NCBI GenBank assembly: GCA_025766275.1
Contig: JAFKAC010000013.1
Span: 434,001-498,000, forward strand
DNA length: 64,000 nucleotides
From: Lactarius indigo
Taxonomy: Eukaryota > Basidiomycota > Agaricomycetes > Russulales > Russulaceae
Reading direction: 5' to 3'
Shown: piece by piece, positions 33,192 through 45,650 of the stretch
How the letters are laid out: each line of letters opens with the position of its first letter
Position numbering within the stretch: the stretch's first letter is position 1
The notes under the pieces: model-generated
Told to the model about the DNA's origin: nothing
The model's input: only the letters and a program-made list of their open reading frames with translations
Databases searched by the model: none
Program-made: the position numbers and the translations under genes

Positions 33192-36100
33192 GAGTTTGCG
33201 TTCGGATAGTATGTGCAAGGGTGTCTTTCCGCCGTTGTTCTCCACATTGGGATCTGCACCATTCTCAAGAAGAACATTCACGAGCTTGAACCAATCCCGC
33301 CCCATTGCTAGAAGTAACGGCGTTTGGTCGTCATTGTCTCGACTGTTCACCTCTGCGCCATACTCCACTAAGAGCCGCATAAGATTAACAGCATCGCCTT
33401 CGTCATGAGTCCAGCGTTCTGACAATAAATGTAGTGGGGTCTTGCCGTCGTCACTCTCCGCATTTACATCTGCACCGTGCTCAAGAAGAATCTGCACGAG
33501 TTTAAACCAATCTCCCCTGATTTCCTGTAACGACGTTTGGTTGTTGATGCCGTGTCTGCTCGTCGCCACGACATGCTCTAATAAAAGCCACATAAGGTCA
33601 AGGGATTTGCCTTCGTTGTGAATCCAGCTTCCTGATGGTGGATGCGACTTGAGGGCGGTCTTGCCATTATTGTTCTCCGCATTAGCATCGGCGCCGGCGT
33701 GGTCAAAAAGAATCCGCGTGAACTTGAACCAATCCCGCCCCATTGCCAGAAGCAACGGTGTTTGGTTGTCCTTGTCTCGTATGTTCACCTCCGCGCCATG
33801 ATTTAGTAATAAACGCGCGTGATTGAGAACATTGTCTTCGTTGTAGGCTGGGCGTTTCGACAGTATGTGCAATGGGGTCTTGCCGCTGCTGTCCTGAGAA
33901 TTGACATCTGCCTCATGCTCGACGAGCATTTGAGCTGCCTCGAGTTCGCCGATGTATTCTGCTAAGTGTAGTGAATTCTTGAGAGTATGATCTCGGGCAT
34001 TCACATCTGCGCCGTGTCTGAGTAGAAGCCCCACTTTGTTGACAAGGTTACGTTGGGAACTTGTAAGCACCATGAGTAGTACGGTCTTTCCCGTCGTTTC
34101 TCGACTGTCACCGTCCGCACCACGCTCAAGGAGGAGCTCCGCAATTTCGAGGTGGTCTTCGCTTAGTGCTGCCAGTAGTGGAAACCTGTATCGGCCACAA
34201 ATATCATTGACGTAGTGCGGGTGTTTGAGGGAAAGGTGATTGACCAGGTTATAGAACCCACAGAGAACAGAGTAGTACAAGGGATTTGGTATCCCCTCGG
34301 GATTACACCCAGAGGGCTTGTTGTCTAAGTCGTATATCCCAATCCATGCCAAAAAATGAGGTTTTTCTGAGTCGAAGAGTGTTTCCATCCCCTCCTTTAC
34401 GCGTGATGCGACATCCTCAAATTGTGCGTGCTCGACCCAGTGTCGAGCAGCGTATCCAGCCAGCGGTAAACCTTTTACGCTCTTTTTGTTGTCTAAATGG
34501 AGAAGAGACCCGAGACAGGCCTGCGTGAGGATGGTGTGCGCCGATCCGGGACGAATATGATATCGAGAGAAGTCTTCGAGTTGGGACGCGAGGCGATCTG
34601 ACATCAAAAACTCCTTGACGGAAAAATGTGCAAACTGGACGACTTGATGGCCATACAACCGGTCGTTGGCGATGACAACTAGACTTGAGCAGGTGGACAA
34701 TACAGCCTGTGTCTGGTCATCCAACTGCCAAGTTGCACGGTATTTCGGAATCCCTCCCTGAGTCGCGTCAAACTCAAATGCAAGCAATTCTGCAAGTTCT
34801 TCAACACGAAGCGGACGGACGGCAACCATTAGACACTGCAGCATGCGATGGGCGTGTCCTTGGTTTACCCTGTTAATGTCCCTAAGTACGCGCGCATAGG
34901 TCTCGTCCAAACTTTCGGGTAACTCGCGAAGGGTCTGACGAATATTTGCTGTAAAACAGTGTCGCAGCACCTCCAGTTGACAAAATACCCATCGGAACCT
35001 GAATGAAAAAAGATGAGGACCTATCGCCGAGAATGGGGGATGATCTCACATTCCGTCTGCTCTGTTGGACAGTTCATTGACAACCAGCTTCTTCTCTTCA
35101 TCTCGCCAGCTCTGCATCCTCCCGTCCGAGTAAACGACGCTGCTCACGAAGTTGGAAATGTCCTCCTTTTGTCCGCTTTCGTCGTGAAGTGAAACAACGC
35201 TAGCCAGTGGCTCAAGGGCCATTTTGATGTTATTCTCCAGGCGACTAGTAACACAGACATGTAAGTTTAGAAGCCCGAGGCGTACAAGGCCCTTTAGAAG
35301 GTTAAGCACAACTTCTCGTGGGGTTGGCATCCCAGAGGAGTCCGGACACTCATCGAGTGCGTCAACAATGATATAAAGTGGCTGCTCTGCGGAGACTAGG
35401 AGCATTTCCTGAAGACAACCCGTCAAAGTGTCTTTGCTGGGTTGTCGCGTACCCTTCCCATGTGTAGAATAAAGACGGGAGATTATCTCGCAGCACGGGG
35501 TTGAGTAGGCAGAGAGTTGAACAAGAAGAGAGGTGACAAAGTTGCGCAAGTCTTGCTTTTTGTCTTTGTCCCGAAAGTCAAAGTAGAAAAATGCTAAGGT
35601 GGCTTGTCCAGCATCGCGCAACGACATAACGTATTTTATGATGGAAGAACTTTAGTCATTATGAGCTTTTATTATCGGCGACGAAAGTTGAGAGATGACA
35701 AACCAAAGGATGCTCTTCCCGGAGCCCGCTGTACAGATCGGAGACTATCAGTGTTTGAGCAGCTAAAGATCAAAGGAACTTACGTTTTCCATGGATCCAT
35801 AAGAGAGAACCGGTCGACGTCCAGTACTTGAATTTCTCGTGTTGGAAAAACCACGCGGCCGTTCCCTCTTGGTGGGTCTCGCACGCGATATTGTAATTTG
35901 TAGACGGGTCTGGTGGAGAAAGCCATTTGTGGATGTCCTGTTCTATCTGCGTCCCTGGGGGAAAGGTTAAGTCTCTATAGCGGACATGATATGGGTAGGA
36001 GATAACGGACATTTTACTTCCTCTACATCGTGCTTCACCTCCTCCATATTCTGCTGCATTATCGCGTTGGCTTTGTCGGCATCTTGGTGGACGAGCGTTT

Positions 36101-36967
36101 AGTGTGCTATGGGTGACTAGTTGATAAGGCTGCATACCCTCTTTGGCCTTAGTAGCGACCTTCAGAGTCTGAGTCCCAACCATTTGAAATTCCTCCTGTA
36201 TCAGGCTATCGAGCCTCTTTAACGCGTCCTCGATATCTGTCCTCCCCAGTAGTTTCCTAGAATATATTTCTGGGGAAATATGAGATCGGAGATGTGCGAA
36301 GCATGTCTTGACGAGACAGCTCACTTGCTAGTCCTCGTTTCACTTCCTTGGTTGCGATGGAGAGTATAGAGAGTAACTCGATCACGATCCTCACGAGCAC
36401 CTCCGCCATTTTCGTAGACAGTGAAATTTCGGTATAAATTTCAAGTCGCTTGAAAAAGCTCTCGACGCGCTCAAAGAGGTCGATGATAGCGCCGTGACTT
36501 TTCCTGACATCCTTCGCCGCCTATAAGATTCCAGCGTTAGTGGAGGTAAGCCCGCGAAAAGGAAAGCGAAAACACGGACAGCGAGGAGTACACCAATGCC
36601 GGTAAAGATCACTTTCGCGGGAGGGAACGCCTTTGAAAGTAAACGTTAGAATTTACTTCATGAATTGGATTCGTGATAGGCAAAGTACCAGGCTAACGCC
36701 GTCACCAAGAGCCCCGGAAAAGGTGTAGAGTACATGAACCAACGGATCGATCCACTTCATCAACTTCTCATCTCCAGATTGCTCGAACGCCTTGGCTTGA
36801 TCCCGGAGTATGTTCAAGACACCATCGACGGACTCGCAGGTTTGCAGCTCAGCAGCAAGCCAATGGGCTAGAAGATCACCTCCGGTCTTCTTCTGGTATT
36901 CGGCCAAGGCGGCATCGAGCATCGATTTGAAGATCGAGGATGGGGCAGCTGTTTGGGAAGAAGACAT

Positions 36968-37543
36968 GGTGCTGTAGGATTGCTGTGGAGGATAGCAGAT
37001 TGGCTATGGCTTGAGTACGCGGCAATTGGACGAAACAAGAAGTCGCCTCGTGCCCTTTTCTTAGATGGGAAGATTCACGCCGCACCTCAAAAGAGTGAAA
37101 AAGATCCATTTTTACAATTACTTCCGATTCTACAGTGTGACGAATCAACCCATTGGAAAAAGAGAGTGGATATGAAATTAAAGGTAAAACAACGAGGACA
37201 AAGCAATAGGAAAGCATACGAAGAGGACCCTCCGACCAGCAAGCGGACGCGTATCGTAAATCGGCAAGAAGCAGCATATAGGAGTGTTCCTGACCTACTA
37301 TATTTCGAATCCGTCCTCTCTACTACCACGTGCCGACTAGGATAAGTAATAAACACCTATACAACACAAAGTAAAAAAGAAGAAAATTGGGAGAAGATGA
37401 AGGAGAGAACGCTTTGAGGTCAATGGGATGAGTACGGGGGTAACATAATTGCGTCCGAGGCTTGCGCACACAGCTGTAAAATGAAGCGAACAATAACGAA
37501 TGACCTCATCAAACAAAATAAAAAAGTCCAGCTTTCTATCTTA
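36968..37543. promoter_or_regulatory. Upstream gap of NLR 2, likely promoter region
   Basis: This is the conserved unit gap, with TTCTTAGATGGGAAGATTCA, CTAGGATAAGTAATAAACACC and ATAATTGCGTCCGAGGCTTG. The first two words also appear in the gaps of NLR 3 and NLR 4. No precise motif can be assigned. Confidence 0.45.
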
Positions 37544-39260
37544 TCATTCACCGCCGATGACAGGGTCCCCGTTCAGCCGCAGCTGAGACCACGTTTTGTC
37601 AATTGCGGTGTATGCGGGCGGCAAATCGAACGGGTTCCCATCAGCAGAAGTCAAGCCCGGCCTCGACTGGGAAACTCTGATGCTTGCGCTCCTAGCGCTC
37701 AACACACTAGACCCGTGCGAGATATTCGTCGTCCGGATGCTCAGGGATCGGCCCACACCTGCGCGTTCGGTCGGGATCCGGGCCGAAGCCGGTATAGGGA
37801 ATGGATCGTGGGTGCTCGGCGAGTAATTTGGTGGAAATTTGACGGGCGAATTGTAGTTGTATTGCGACTCAGGGAATGAGGAGACACTTCGGAGATGAGT
37901 GTAGGATCGTGATCGTGGCGGAGGTGGGTGATATGGTGTCGAAGAGCCCGGCCCGGGGTCCGGGGATGCAGGACTGGAATGGCTCGGCATAATGGGTAAC
38001 GGAGGGATCGGCAGTTTTGCTGATAGTACAGAGACCGGGCTTATAGGCGAGGGTCGGTCCTGTAGGGAAGTATGCACAGATGCAGGGAGCGGTGGGAGGA
38101 GTGGTGGTGGTTCGTCCTGTGAGACTCGTCTGTGTAACATCGTCGAAGTCGGCCCACGGGTATAGGAGTATCCTTGAGAAGGCGGTAATCATGGCAGCTC
38201 GCGAGCTCTTCGATTCGGCTGCTGGGAAAAATGGGCATGAGACGCAAGCGACAGCAACGATCCCGAATGGGTCGCGTATACCCCTTGCCCGGACATATAT
38301 GCTGAGTGTTGCACCGCCGCGTGATTATCGGTGTGTGATGACAATCGACTTGTCGCTCCAGACGAATCCTCGCTTGCTAGGCCGCCGTCAATGTTCTCCG
38401 CATAGCGTGAATGGTCGTCATCTTTAGCGCGAGTTGGTATGCTCGAACGTCATCGATCGATCTCCGGAATGGCCTCTGAAGTGTGTAGGAAGGTTGTGGC
38501 GTCGGGTATTCCAGATGAGAGGGAGCTAGAGGAAGGAAGGCCGTTTGAAGATAGTACCCTCGGGGACGAGTCGGAGGGATTCCCATCGTCCAGGGAAGAA
38601 TCTGATGGGCTAGTGCGCGTCACGTTCATCCACTCCTCACTAGGTGTCACCAGTAGCATGGCTGTCACGAGTAAAAAATCTAATAAACTGAGGGGGAGAC
38701 CGTTGTGCATGCGCTGGGGTTTGCTGGAGCCCAGGCGAAAAAGAGGATCCAAGATTTTCAATTGTGGGGGTGCTCGTCGCATTGCCGGTTCTAAGACGGC
38801 AACAGGGCCCTGAACTGTTTCTGTCGTGCACTATAGAGCGATGTGAGGGTGCTATGCAATTGAATCAGTTGTATTGTGGAAGAACAGGGAAGAACTTACC
38901 CTGAAAGCCCCATAGGAATAGCACCGGAATTTGTCCGCGGGCTTCCAATGACCCTTGCCAAAACAATCTCGACGCCAGTGAGATCCTTGTTTTTACGGAA
39001 CGACGATTTCCGAAAGTTTGTCGGCCAGTGCACGCAAGAGACGTTGACGGAGCCTTTCTAATCAGACCTGCGAATTTCGCTTGTGGTCGGTATCGATAAC
39101 ATAATGGGGTTTTTCAGATGAATCATCGTGGGCGACGAATTTATGGACGAAGGATCATCAAAATATTAGCCAAGGGACTGTGAGGAAGTAGCAGAGTCTG
39201 GTGATTCAAAGCGACGAACTTGACGACAAAGTACAGATGGCGATGAGGCGGAAGACTTGA
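37544..39260 (-). pseudogene. DUF6593-like relic, copy 4
   Basis: The third exon starts well (KILDPLFRLGSSKPQRMHNG, LLDFLLVTAMLLVTPSEEW) but stops at EIDR-* near 38450, where the intact copy reads EIDRWRSS. The tail resumes in another frame (37544-38140) and lacks about 25 codons of the Ser/Pro region. The second exon is missing. In the first exon a deletion of about 5 nt, shared with copies 3 and 5, brings TAG into frame at the RSDPKGF position. Confidence 0.8.
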
Positions 39261-41039
39261 AGTGACTGTGACTGTGACCTTTCTGTCAGAGAAACCCTGC
39301 CAAACTCACGCGCGTTGCCCATTCTGGAGCTGATATTGTACACCTGTAGAATGACTTTTTTTTTTTTTCGCTATTTCCCGTTGTCTTCTGCTCTCCAGTG
39401 CTCACAGCGCTCACCCCTAAGGGCTAGCAGTTCCCCCAATCTGAATCACCTCTAACCTTCCTCTTGACCTTCCTCATCCCTCTCCAGATCCCTATCCAGA
39501 AGTTCCCGTTTACGGGCTGACCACAGTTCGCTTCTCGGTCGAACGAAGTACTCGAGGCACGTGGCGATTCCTTCGATGTCCTCATTGTCTTTGTTTAGTA
39601 GATTGGCAACATTTTCTTCTCCATGCCGGGCCTCGAGAATGAGCCCTTACAACAACTCACTCCTCGCGGAGCTGTTTGGCACCTACCTACCTGGTGTTTT
39701 CTGGCTCCAAGCCCTCGCGAGAATCTACGCCTGGCCGCATGGTTACCTGACAGCATCGACCTTGGAGTAGGCGCCTACCCTCCCGGTATTTGCGGCTCTT
39801 CTGCACTCGATGACGCGCCGTGCCGTCTTGTCGAAGACCCTATGCGGACGAGCTGTTAGCCGCCATTAGCAAGCTCGCGCCGTGAGAGAACGACCCGTCC
39901 GGCTCAGCTCAGCGGCAACCAATGCGCTGCAGGCATTTGACTTTTGACGAGTACCTGCAGGGCTTTGGTGGTTCCGTACCGCCACTCGCATCGGGCGAGT
40001 CTGCGCCGCCAGGCACGCACACTGTGACCGTCCCACATAACAGACCCTGTCCTCGGATAGCCTCGCGAGTCCAAGCCCAATGCCATTAATTCTACGCCAC
40101 GACCTCGTCGCCTCTGTCGATGGTAGCCGTCCCCGCCCCCGCCGGCTAGCATCGGCCGTACGTGTTCCACTAACCCTGTTTACATCGTGACGAACCAAAC
40201 CGACATCTCTTCCCCACGATCCGTTTAATCTCTTTCTCGTACTGCCCAATCTAACGTCTTTCCTGTTTATCGAACTAATTTAGGTAACACAATAGAATGA
40301 AAAACCACCAAAATCGCGTTTATTTTTACTTCACTTCACATTTTGTTCTGCGAAACCGAAAGTTGCGAGGGAAGTGTATCATGTATGTGGGACCAAAACT
40401 AAGTGGTATACTAGTAGAAGTAGGCCGAACTCTGAGGCGAAAGCGATGTCGAGAAATGAAGTGGAAAGGGGGTGTGCGAACCCCTATGAGACTTGAAACA
40501 GTTTGCTTGCGCTTGTGAACAATGCAGATTCGGAATTAAAAAAGCGGACGAAGTATAAAATTAACGGAAATAAGAACGAGTCCTCCAGCTCCAGGTGGCC
40601 AGGCCGCAAGTGCGGATGTACTTGCGTCCGGGACCATGCGACGCCTCAAATGTGTACTTAAATATATTCTAACCTGCCCCTTCTACAACCGAGACATACT
40701 CACAGGGGACCAGGAATGGGATAAATGGGCTCTTTTTCCTAGTCGCTCATACGAATGATACGATAACAAATAATAAGCATACCGATACTCATTCGAAGAC
40801 CGAGAACGGACTTAATTCACCAGTTTTAACGTATGGGCAAAAGGCATAATCGTATGAATCTCACAAAGCTCGGACTTGCGACGGTCATGGTACCGAACTG
40901 AAAAGCAGTGGTGGCGGCAAATGCCTCGGTTCAATTCACGCCTCGTTGACGAGCGCGTGGTTTGCACAAATTACGGTGTGAAAGAGGACTTGTCCCTATT
41001 AGAAAAGCCGGGCCGAATTACCGGCCAAACTCATCCGCA
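39261..41039. other. Spacer block copy C and an unassigned stretch
   Basis: 39390-40380 matches the spacer family (CGCTATTTCCCGTTGTCTTC, CCGGGCCTCGAGAATGAGCCC, CCTGCAGGGCTTTGGTGGTTC, GACCGTCCCACATAACAG). It includes a poly(T) run at 39357-39369. The last 600 bases (40400-41039) have no match that I can see elsewhere in the window and no supported gene. Confidence 0.45.
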
Positions 41040-42376
41040 CCATCGCGCGTTAGGCCCTGGGCCATATACCTGTCGAAATGACTTTTTCGTTATTTCCTGC
41101 TGTCTCCACGCTTCGTGTACTTACCCACAAGGGTCTGCAGTCCCCCCAATCTCAGCCCTCCCAAGAGATTCTCGCCCGCGGACTGGCCGCTACCCGCACC
41201 TCTTCGTTCCAACGGAGCACCACTGCTCAGGAGTCAGGGCATATGACAATTTCTCCAATTGGGCGTTTCCTTTTCAACGGCAATTGTCTTTGTCTAACAC
41301 AGTGTCAAAAATTCTTCTCAGAGCCGGGCCCTCGAACGAGCTCTTGCAGAACATGCGACCCAATTCACTTATAATGACCCGTCTCAGAGTTGTGTGAAAC
41401 CGCACCTGCCGTTTTCCAGCCTCATGACCTGGAAAATACAGGCCTAACTGCATGGCCACCTGGCAGCTTCGACCTTGGAGTAGGCAACTCTTTCGAATTC
41501 GGCAATGCACTGGACGGCGGACGAGCTACAGTATTAGCCGTCATTAGCACGCAGGAGAATGATGGCCCGCTATCGTCCGACTCAATGGCGGCAGATGCAC
41601 TGCAGGTATTCAGCTTTGACGAGTACGTACCTACAGGACTTTTGTGGTTCCGTAACGCCACCTGCCATGGGCGGGCCCGCGCCGCTAGGCACGCACATGA
41701 CCGTTACGTCGACTGTCCCGCTTTACTGCCCCGCGCGGACCTTCCTCGGAGAGTCTCCCGAGCTCAAGTCTGATGCCATTGTTCTATGCCATGACTCTGT
41801 TGCCCGTCTCGACGGTAGACCCATCCTCGCCGTCGACTCAATATCGGGCGTACGTGCACTCCCCCTCCCTGACGCGGCGAATGCGACTGGGCGACGGGTC
41901 GGAGGCAGCTGGAAAGTCCCGCTGACTGTCTCGCGACTCGCATCGCAGATCCCGAGCTGCGCCTCTTCGCCTAAGCAAGCAATCGCGCAACGGAGTTCCC
42001 TCCCCCAGCCACCCATCATTATTGTATTCCAATGAGCCCGTCTGCGTTGCAGCCGTCATCTCACTCATGTCATGTACATGTCTACCGTCGCATCAACTCC
42101 GTCTTTTCTGCCAATGCCAATCTGCTTTCGCTGATGTCTCTTCGCTCTCATATACTTTGCCTCGGCCCTTCCTCTTACGTCCTTTCTGTCCCCTCACCTA
42201 CGTGCATCTACTGGTTTATCTTCTTTCCTAGATCTGGACTGTCTTTGGTCCTCGCTGGTGGCGCGACGTCCATTGGCCCGCCCTTCTTGACTGCTCGCCC
42301 CCACGGAACCTTCGCTCTCTACTTTATGTTCATAGTATTCCCTAGCCGCTTAAATAATAGAACAAAGACTCGTATG
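41040..42376. other. Spacer block copy D
   Basis: A second spacer in direct tandem with copy C: GTCGAAATGACTTTTTCGTTA, TGGCCACCTGGCAGCTTCGA, GTAGGCAACTC, and the CTGTTGCCCGTCTCGACGGTAG and CCAATCTGCTTTCGCTGATG stretches. A plus-strand frame (41390-41773) is longer than in other copies, but its start and end are not conserved. The block is cut at 42377 by an inverted-repeat element. Confidence 0.5.
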
Positions 42377-45232
42377 CATCAGCATTTGAGCACGTTCCTG
42401 GATTTTACTTTATTTCACTTGATACCCGATTAAGTAAAATCCAGGAGCATTTTTGTCAAGTAAAATCCAGTAGGTCCTTGTCCTGGATTTTACTTGGTAT
42501 GCCTTGATTTCACTTCATTTTCACAACACTAGTGAGCTCAAGTAAAATCCAGGAAGCAAGGAGGCATTTTAAAAAGTATCAATCGTATGCTACACAGTAC
42601 TGCTATAAACACTATACCCCTGCGTCGTGGTGGCCACCACAGTGACCCTTTGCGGGGTGCAAGGCGTTGTAGGTAGGTCCATTGCAGTGAGTCACGTCCG
42701 TCAGGAAAGGGAATGGTGGGCTACAAGGTCAGTAGTCACAGGCGATCGAAAATGGTCGTGCACGATTCCGCACACTGCAAAACTTCGCCAAGCTGGCTAC
42801 ATTGGTCCTAGACACGTTGTACCTGAGTCGCTAGGCCGCGCGCAGGTGCGGCGAGGTCAGGAATAGGGACTGTGGGCTGCATGGGAGCCCTGCTGGTCCG
42901 GGTGGTCGCAGCTGATCGGAAACGGTCACGCATGCTTCCGCACGATGTGAAACTTTGCAAAGGTGGTCACCATGGTAGGCGACACGTCACGCTCGAGTCA
43001 CTAAGGCCGCGCATGGGTGCGGGACACTGGGGGATGTGAGGGGGCAAGTCAAAAATCGACGCTAATGGCCGAAATGGAAAAAAAGTTTGAAACATACAAG
43101 GTGTGCTAGGGATGCTAAGGAGGGCTTGGGGGCGTGTATACTTCAGGTCCTGCGCTGGTGACGCCTCGATGACGTGACCGCTCGTCACCCCAAATTTGCA
43201 TCCAATATACCCTAAATGATTGCGGAATATGTTTAAGATGTGCAGGGAGTGTGAAGCAGCGCAAGTGAGCGCGCAAGCTTCTGTGGGGTGCGAGGTGTTG
43301 TAGGTAGGTCCATGGCGGTTGTTGTCACATCTGTATCGAATAGCTAAGGCTGCGCGCGAGTGCAGCACGGTCAGGAAAGGGAATGGCAGACTACAGGGTC
43401 AGTGATCGTAGGTGATCTAAAATGGTCACGCACGCTTCTGCACGATGCGAAACTTCGCCGAGCTGGCTACATTGGTCGTGGACGCGTTGTACCTGAGTCG
43501 CTAAAGCCGCACACAGGTGCAGCAGGTTGGGAATAGGAACCGTGGGCTGCATGGGAGCCCTGCTGGTCCAGGTGGTTGCAGCCAATCGGAAATGGTCGCG
43601 CATGCTTCCGCGCGACACGAAACTTTGCAGAGGTGGTCGTCGTGGTAGGTGACACATCACGCTCGAGTCACTAAGGCCGCACGTGGGTGCAGAACACTGG
43701 GGGACGCGAGGAGGCAAGTTAAACGAAGTGGAAAATATCTGAAACATACAGAGTGTGCTAGGGGTGCTAATGAAGGCTTGAGGGCGTGTATACTTCGGGT
43801 CCTGCGCTGGTGACACCTCGGTGACATGACTGGCGTCGTCACTATGCCCAGTGGTCGACCGGACGTATACTCTCTATATGTGAGACGAAGAGTGGACGGG
43901 TTCAAGAGCCTGAGACTACATACTACAAGCCATATGACGCAGAGGCATCTAGGGTGAATGCATATATGTTAGCGAACACCCTCTTCAAGCTAAAGTATTG
44001 TAGATGGTAGGTGAGGAGTGCCGTGGCAGTTGCGCGGTCATACCTGCAAATAGTGTAAGTACATCGTGAGGTTACATCGACAAAAATTCTTATCTTCAGT
44101 GGCACTTAGCATCAAGTGTGGTGTGCTGCCTCAAGTCATTTTGGGGGGAATACACTGGCAGTAGTATACAATGGCTGTCATGAGTGTGGGCTCGAAGTAG
44201 ACTGAGAGGCCGCAAGGTGGTGGTGACAGAGGAAGACGGAGGGGTAACTGGGATGTGGTGGCATGGGAACGGCAATACTTCGAAGAAGCTTCCCACGATC
44301 AAACTAAACAACAATCAACGGATAACGCGACTTGTATTTTTTTGAAACACCTTCATAGATGCTTCCCATTCCTTCTGGACATTTCCCTTTGTGTTTTTAG
44401 CAGTCCCCTGTTCCCTTGTTTATCTCATGTACCATATTTCCTTGGAACCTATTCCTAAGTACATGGCCCATGTATTTATGACTCTGACTTTGGACAATAG
44501 TATAGGCTTTTCCCCTTGGACTTCGGGGCTCAGTGTAGCTCCTCCCTTGTGTTCCTCAGTGTGCCGCATTCGTGCGCAGCCTTAGCGACTCAAACCCAAT
44601 GCATCCCCAAACCAGGCAGCCACCTTACTTACAAATAAGGCTCGTTCTGACGTCCAATAAACAATGAGTTACCCTCCATTTCGCGCGACACATTCAAGAC
44701 ATCTTGCAACAGGAGTCTGCTCGGAACACGAACCCCAGTAGCTCTATTCCTTCATTCATTGACTTTCTGTCTTCCGTCCTCCATCAATATTGAGAGGACC
44801 CCCTTTCGTTCTACTTTCTCCCAATGTTCGCTACCTCCCAGACCATATTTCAACAATGAACTTTACTTACAAATACACGCGGTAAATGAGGCTCAGTGTG
44901 ATGCACGCTTTTTTTTTTTTTTTTTTCAAACTGGGGAACGTGCCAATACAAACACCAGTAGCTAAGAGCCATTACAGTCAAGAAATCCTATACACTTTTG
45001 AGTATGTACAACGCGACTTCAGCTACTGGATTTGGCTTGACATGTTTCACGTTGCTGAGACCAACACAAACTACTTAATTGCCATGGTGCGCTTAATTCA
45101 CTTGCCGGTTAATTAGCCGAGACGGAAATTACAATTCTGGGAATTACTTGATCGTCCCTTTTCACTTAAATTTACTTTATTTCCAAATTAAGTAGCCAAA
45201 GTAAAATACAGGAACGTGTTCGAATGCTGATG
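42377..45232. mobile_element. 2.86-kb inverted-repeat element of unknown class
   Basis: The ends are near-perfect inverted repeats of about 36 bp, starting CATCAGCATT(T/C)GA and running through CACGTTCCTG(G/T)ATTTTACTT (three mismatches seen). Inside the left end the word CCAGGATTTTACTT or its complement recurs at least five times in alternating orientation (42395-42555). No transposase frame is visible, and no clean target duplication could be identified. The interior holds nested tandem repeats. This is likely a non-autonomous DNA transposon. Confidence 0.6.
42655..43835. repeat. Two tandem copies of an unusual 650-bp repeat, each with internal sub-repeats
   Basis: Copy 1 (about 42655-43200) and copy 2 (about 43285-43835) share long blocks at an offset of about 630-670 bp, for example GTTGTAGGTAGGTCCA at 42668 and 43299, and GGGCTGCATGGGAGCCCTGC in both. 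Inside each copy, the phrase pattern GGTCACGCATGCTTCCGCACGAT...GAGTCACTAAGGCCGCGC appears twice in diverged form, giving sub-repeats of about 180 bp. Confidence 0.8.
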
Positions 45233-45283
45233 TGAGAAATTTGGACGAATGTATCCGACGTTAAGCTCTAAGTAGCACCGAGA

Positions 45284-45650
45284 CTATATGTGCTTGGGGG
45301 GACAATGGCCGTCGTGAAATTGCACACCCTCTGACCCTAGCCGACTTGGGGTCGGGGCCAGGTCGACCTTTACACTAGCTTTATCACCGTCGCGATGGTG
45401 GAGAAACAAAGACGCGACCTCCGTCCTCCCGTAGTATGATGCCAAATCAAATGGGGTTGCGTGGGTTTGGTCTTGGGTATTCACATCCGCGTCATACTCC
45501 AGTAATAGTTGTACAATATCGCATCGGGAGGACGGGCATTGTGACACTAGGTGTAATGGGGTCTGACCCGGGCGTCCTTTGCGCCATCGTTTGCACCAGT
45601 GTTAAGCAGTACCAGTACCATTTCGACCTTCCCAAGGTATGATGCCGAGT
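45284..45650 (-). pseudogene. Orphan C-terminal ankyrin fragment of a lost NLR
   Basis: The frame 45547-45284 reads QLLLEYDADVNTQDQTHATP, then FDLASYYGRTEVASLFLHHR, and ends CPPKHI. It matches the last ankyrin repeat and terminus of NLR 2 (ends CPPENL). Upstream, shifted frames give more ankyrin remnants up to about 45650, where homology stops abruptly and spacer sequence begins. It is the tail of another array member, joined to spacer DNA by a deletion. Confidence 0.8.

Larger units (their letters stand above)
27947..36967 (-). pseudogene. Goodbye-NACHT-ankyrin NLR-like gene 2, split by a copia element
   Basis: Exons from ATG 36967 run through Goodbye, the P-loop exon (AGSGKSIL at about 35730), NACHT (35046-35627, Walker B LYIIVDALDECPD), and the winged-helix plus ankyrin exon (34970-33192). 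The LTR element lies at 29287-33191. The ankyrin exon resumes as KLYDKSDVGNALNHARLCLE (29281-29132). An ankyrin-linker exon (about 29110-28871) and the final ankyrin exon (about 28815-27947) complete it. I found no other lesion: skipping the element and one copy of the 5-bp duplication restores the register by eye. With the element in place the frame stops at its first bases (TGA 33189-33191). The possible product keeps Goodbye, NACHT and about four ankyrin modules but loses the whole second ankyrin block. Confidence 0.9.

Noticed and set aside
40880..40960. B-box-like GGTTCAATTCA with a possible anticodon loop upstream
   Set aside because: The anticodon stem does not pair and no acceptor stem closes, so there is no credible cloverleaf.
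41390..42433. Plus-strand frames of about 130-160 codons in spacer copy D as real genes
   Set aside because: Starts, stops and frames are not shared with the other spacer copies, and no domain is recognisable.
42377..45232. Assignment of the inverted-repeat element to a named superfamily such as Mutator or hAT
   Set aside because: No transposase, no diagnostic terminal bases and no reliable target duplication were found, so the class is left open.
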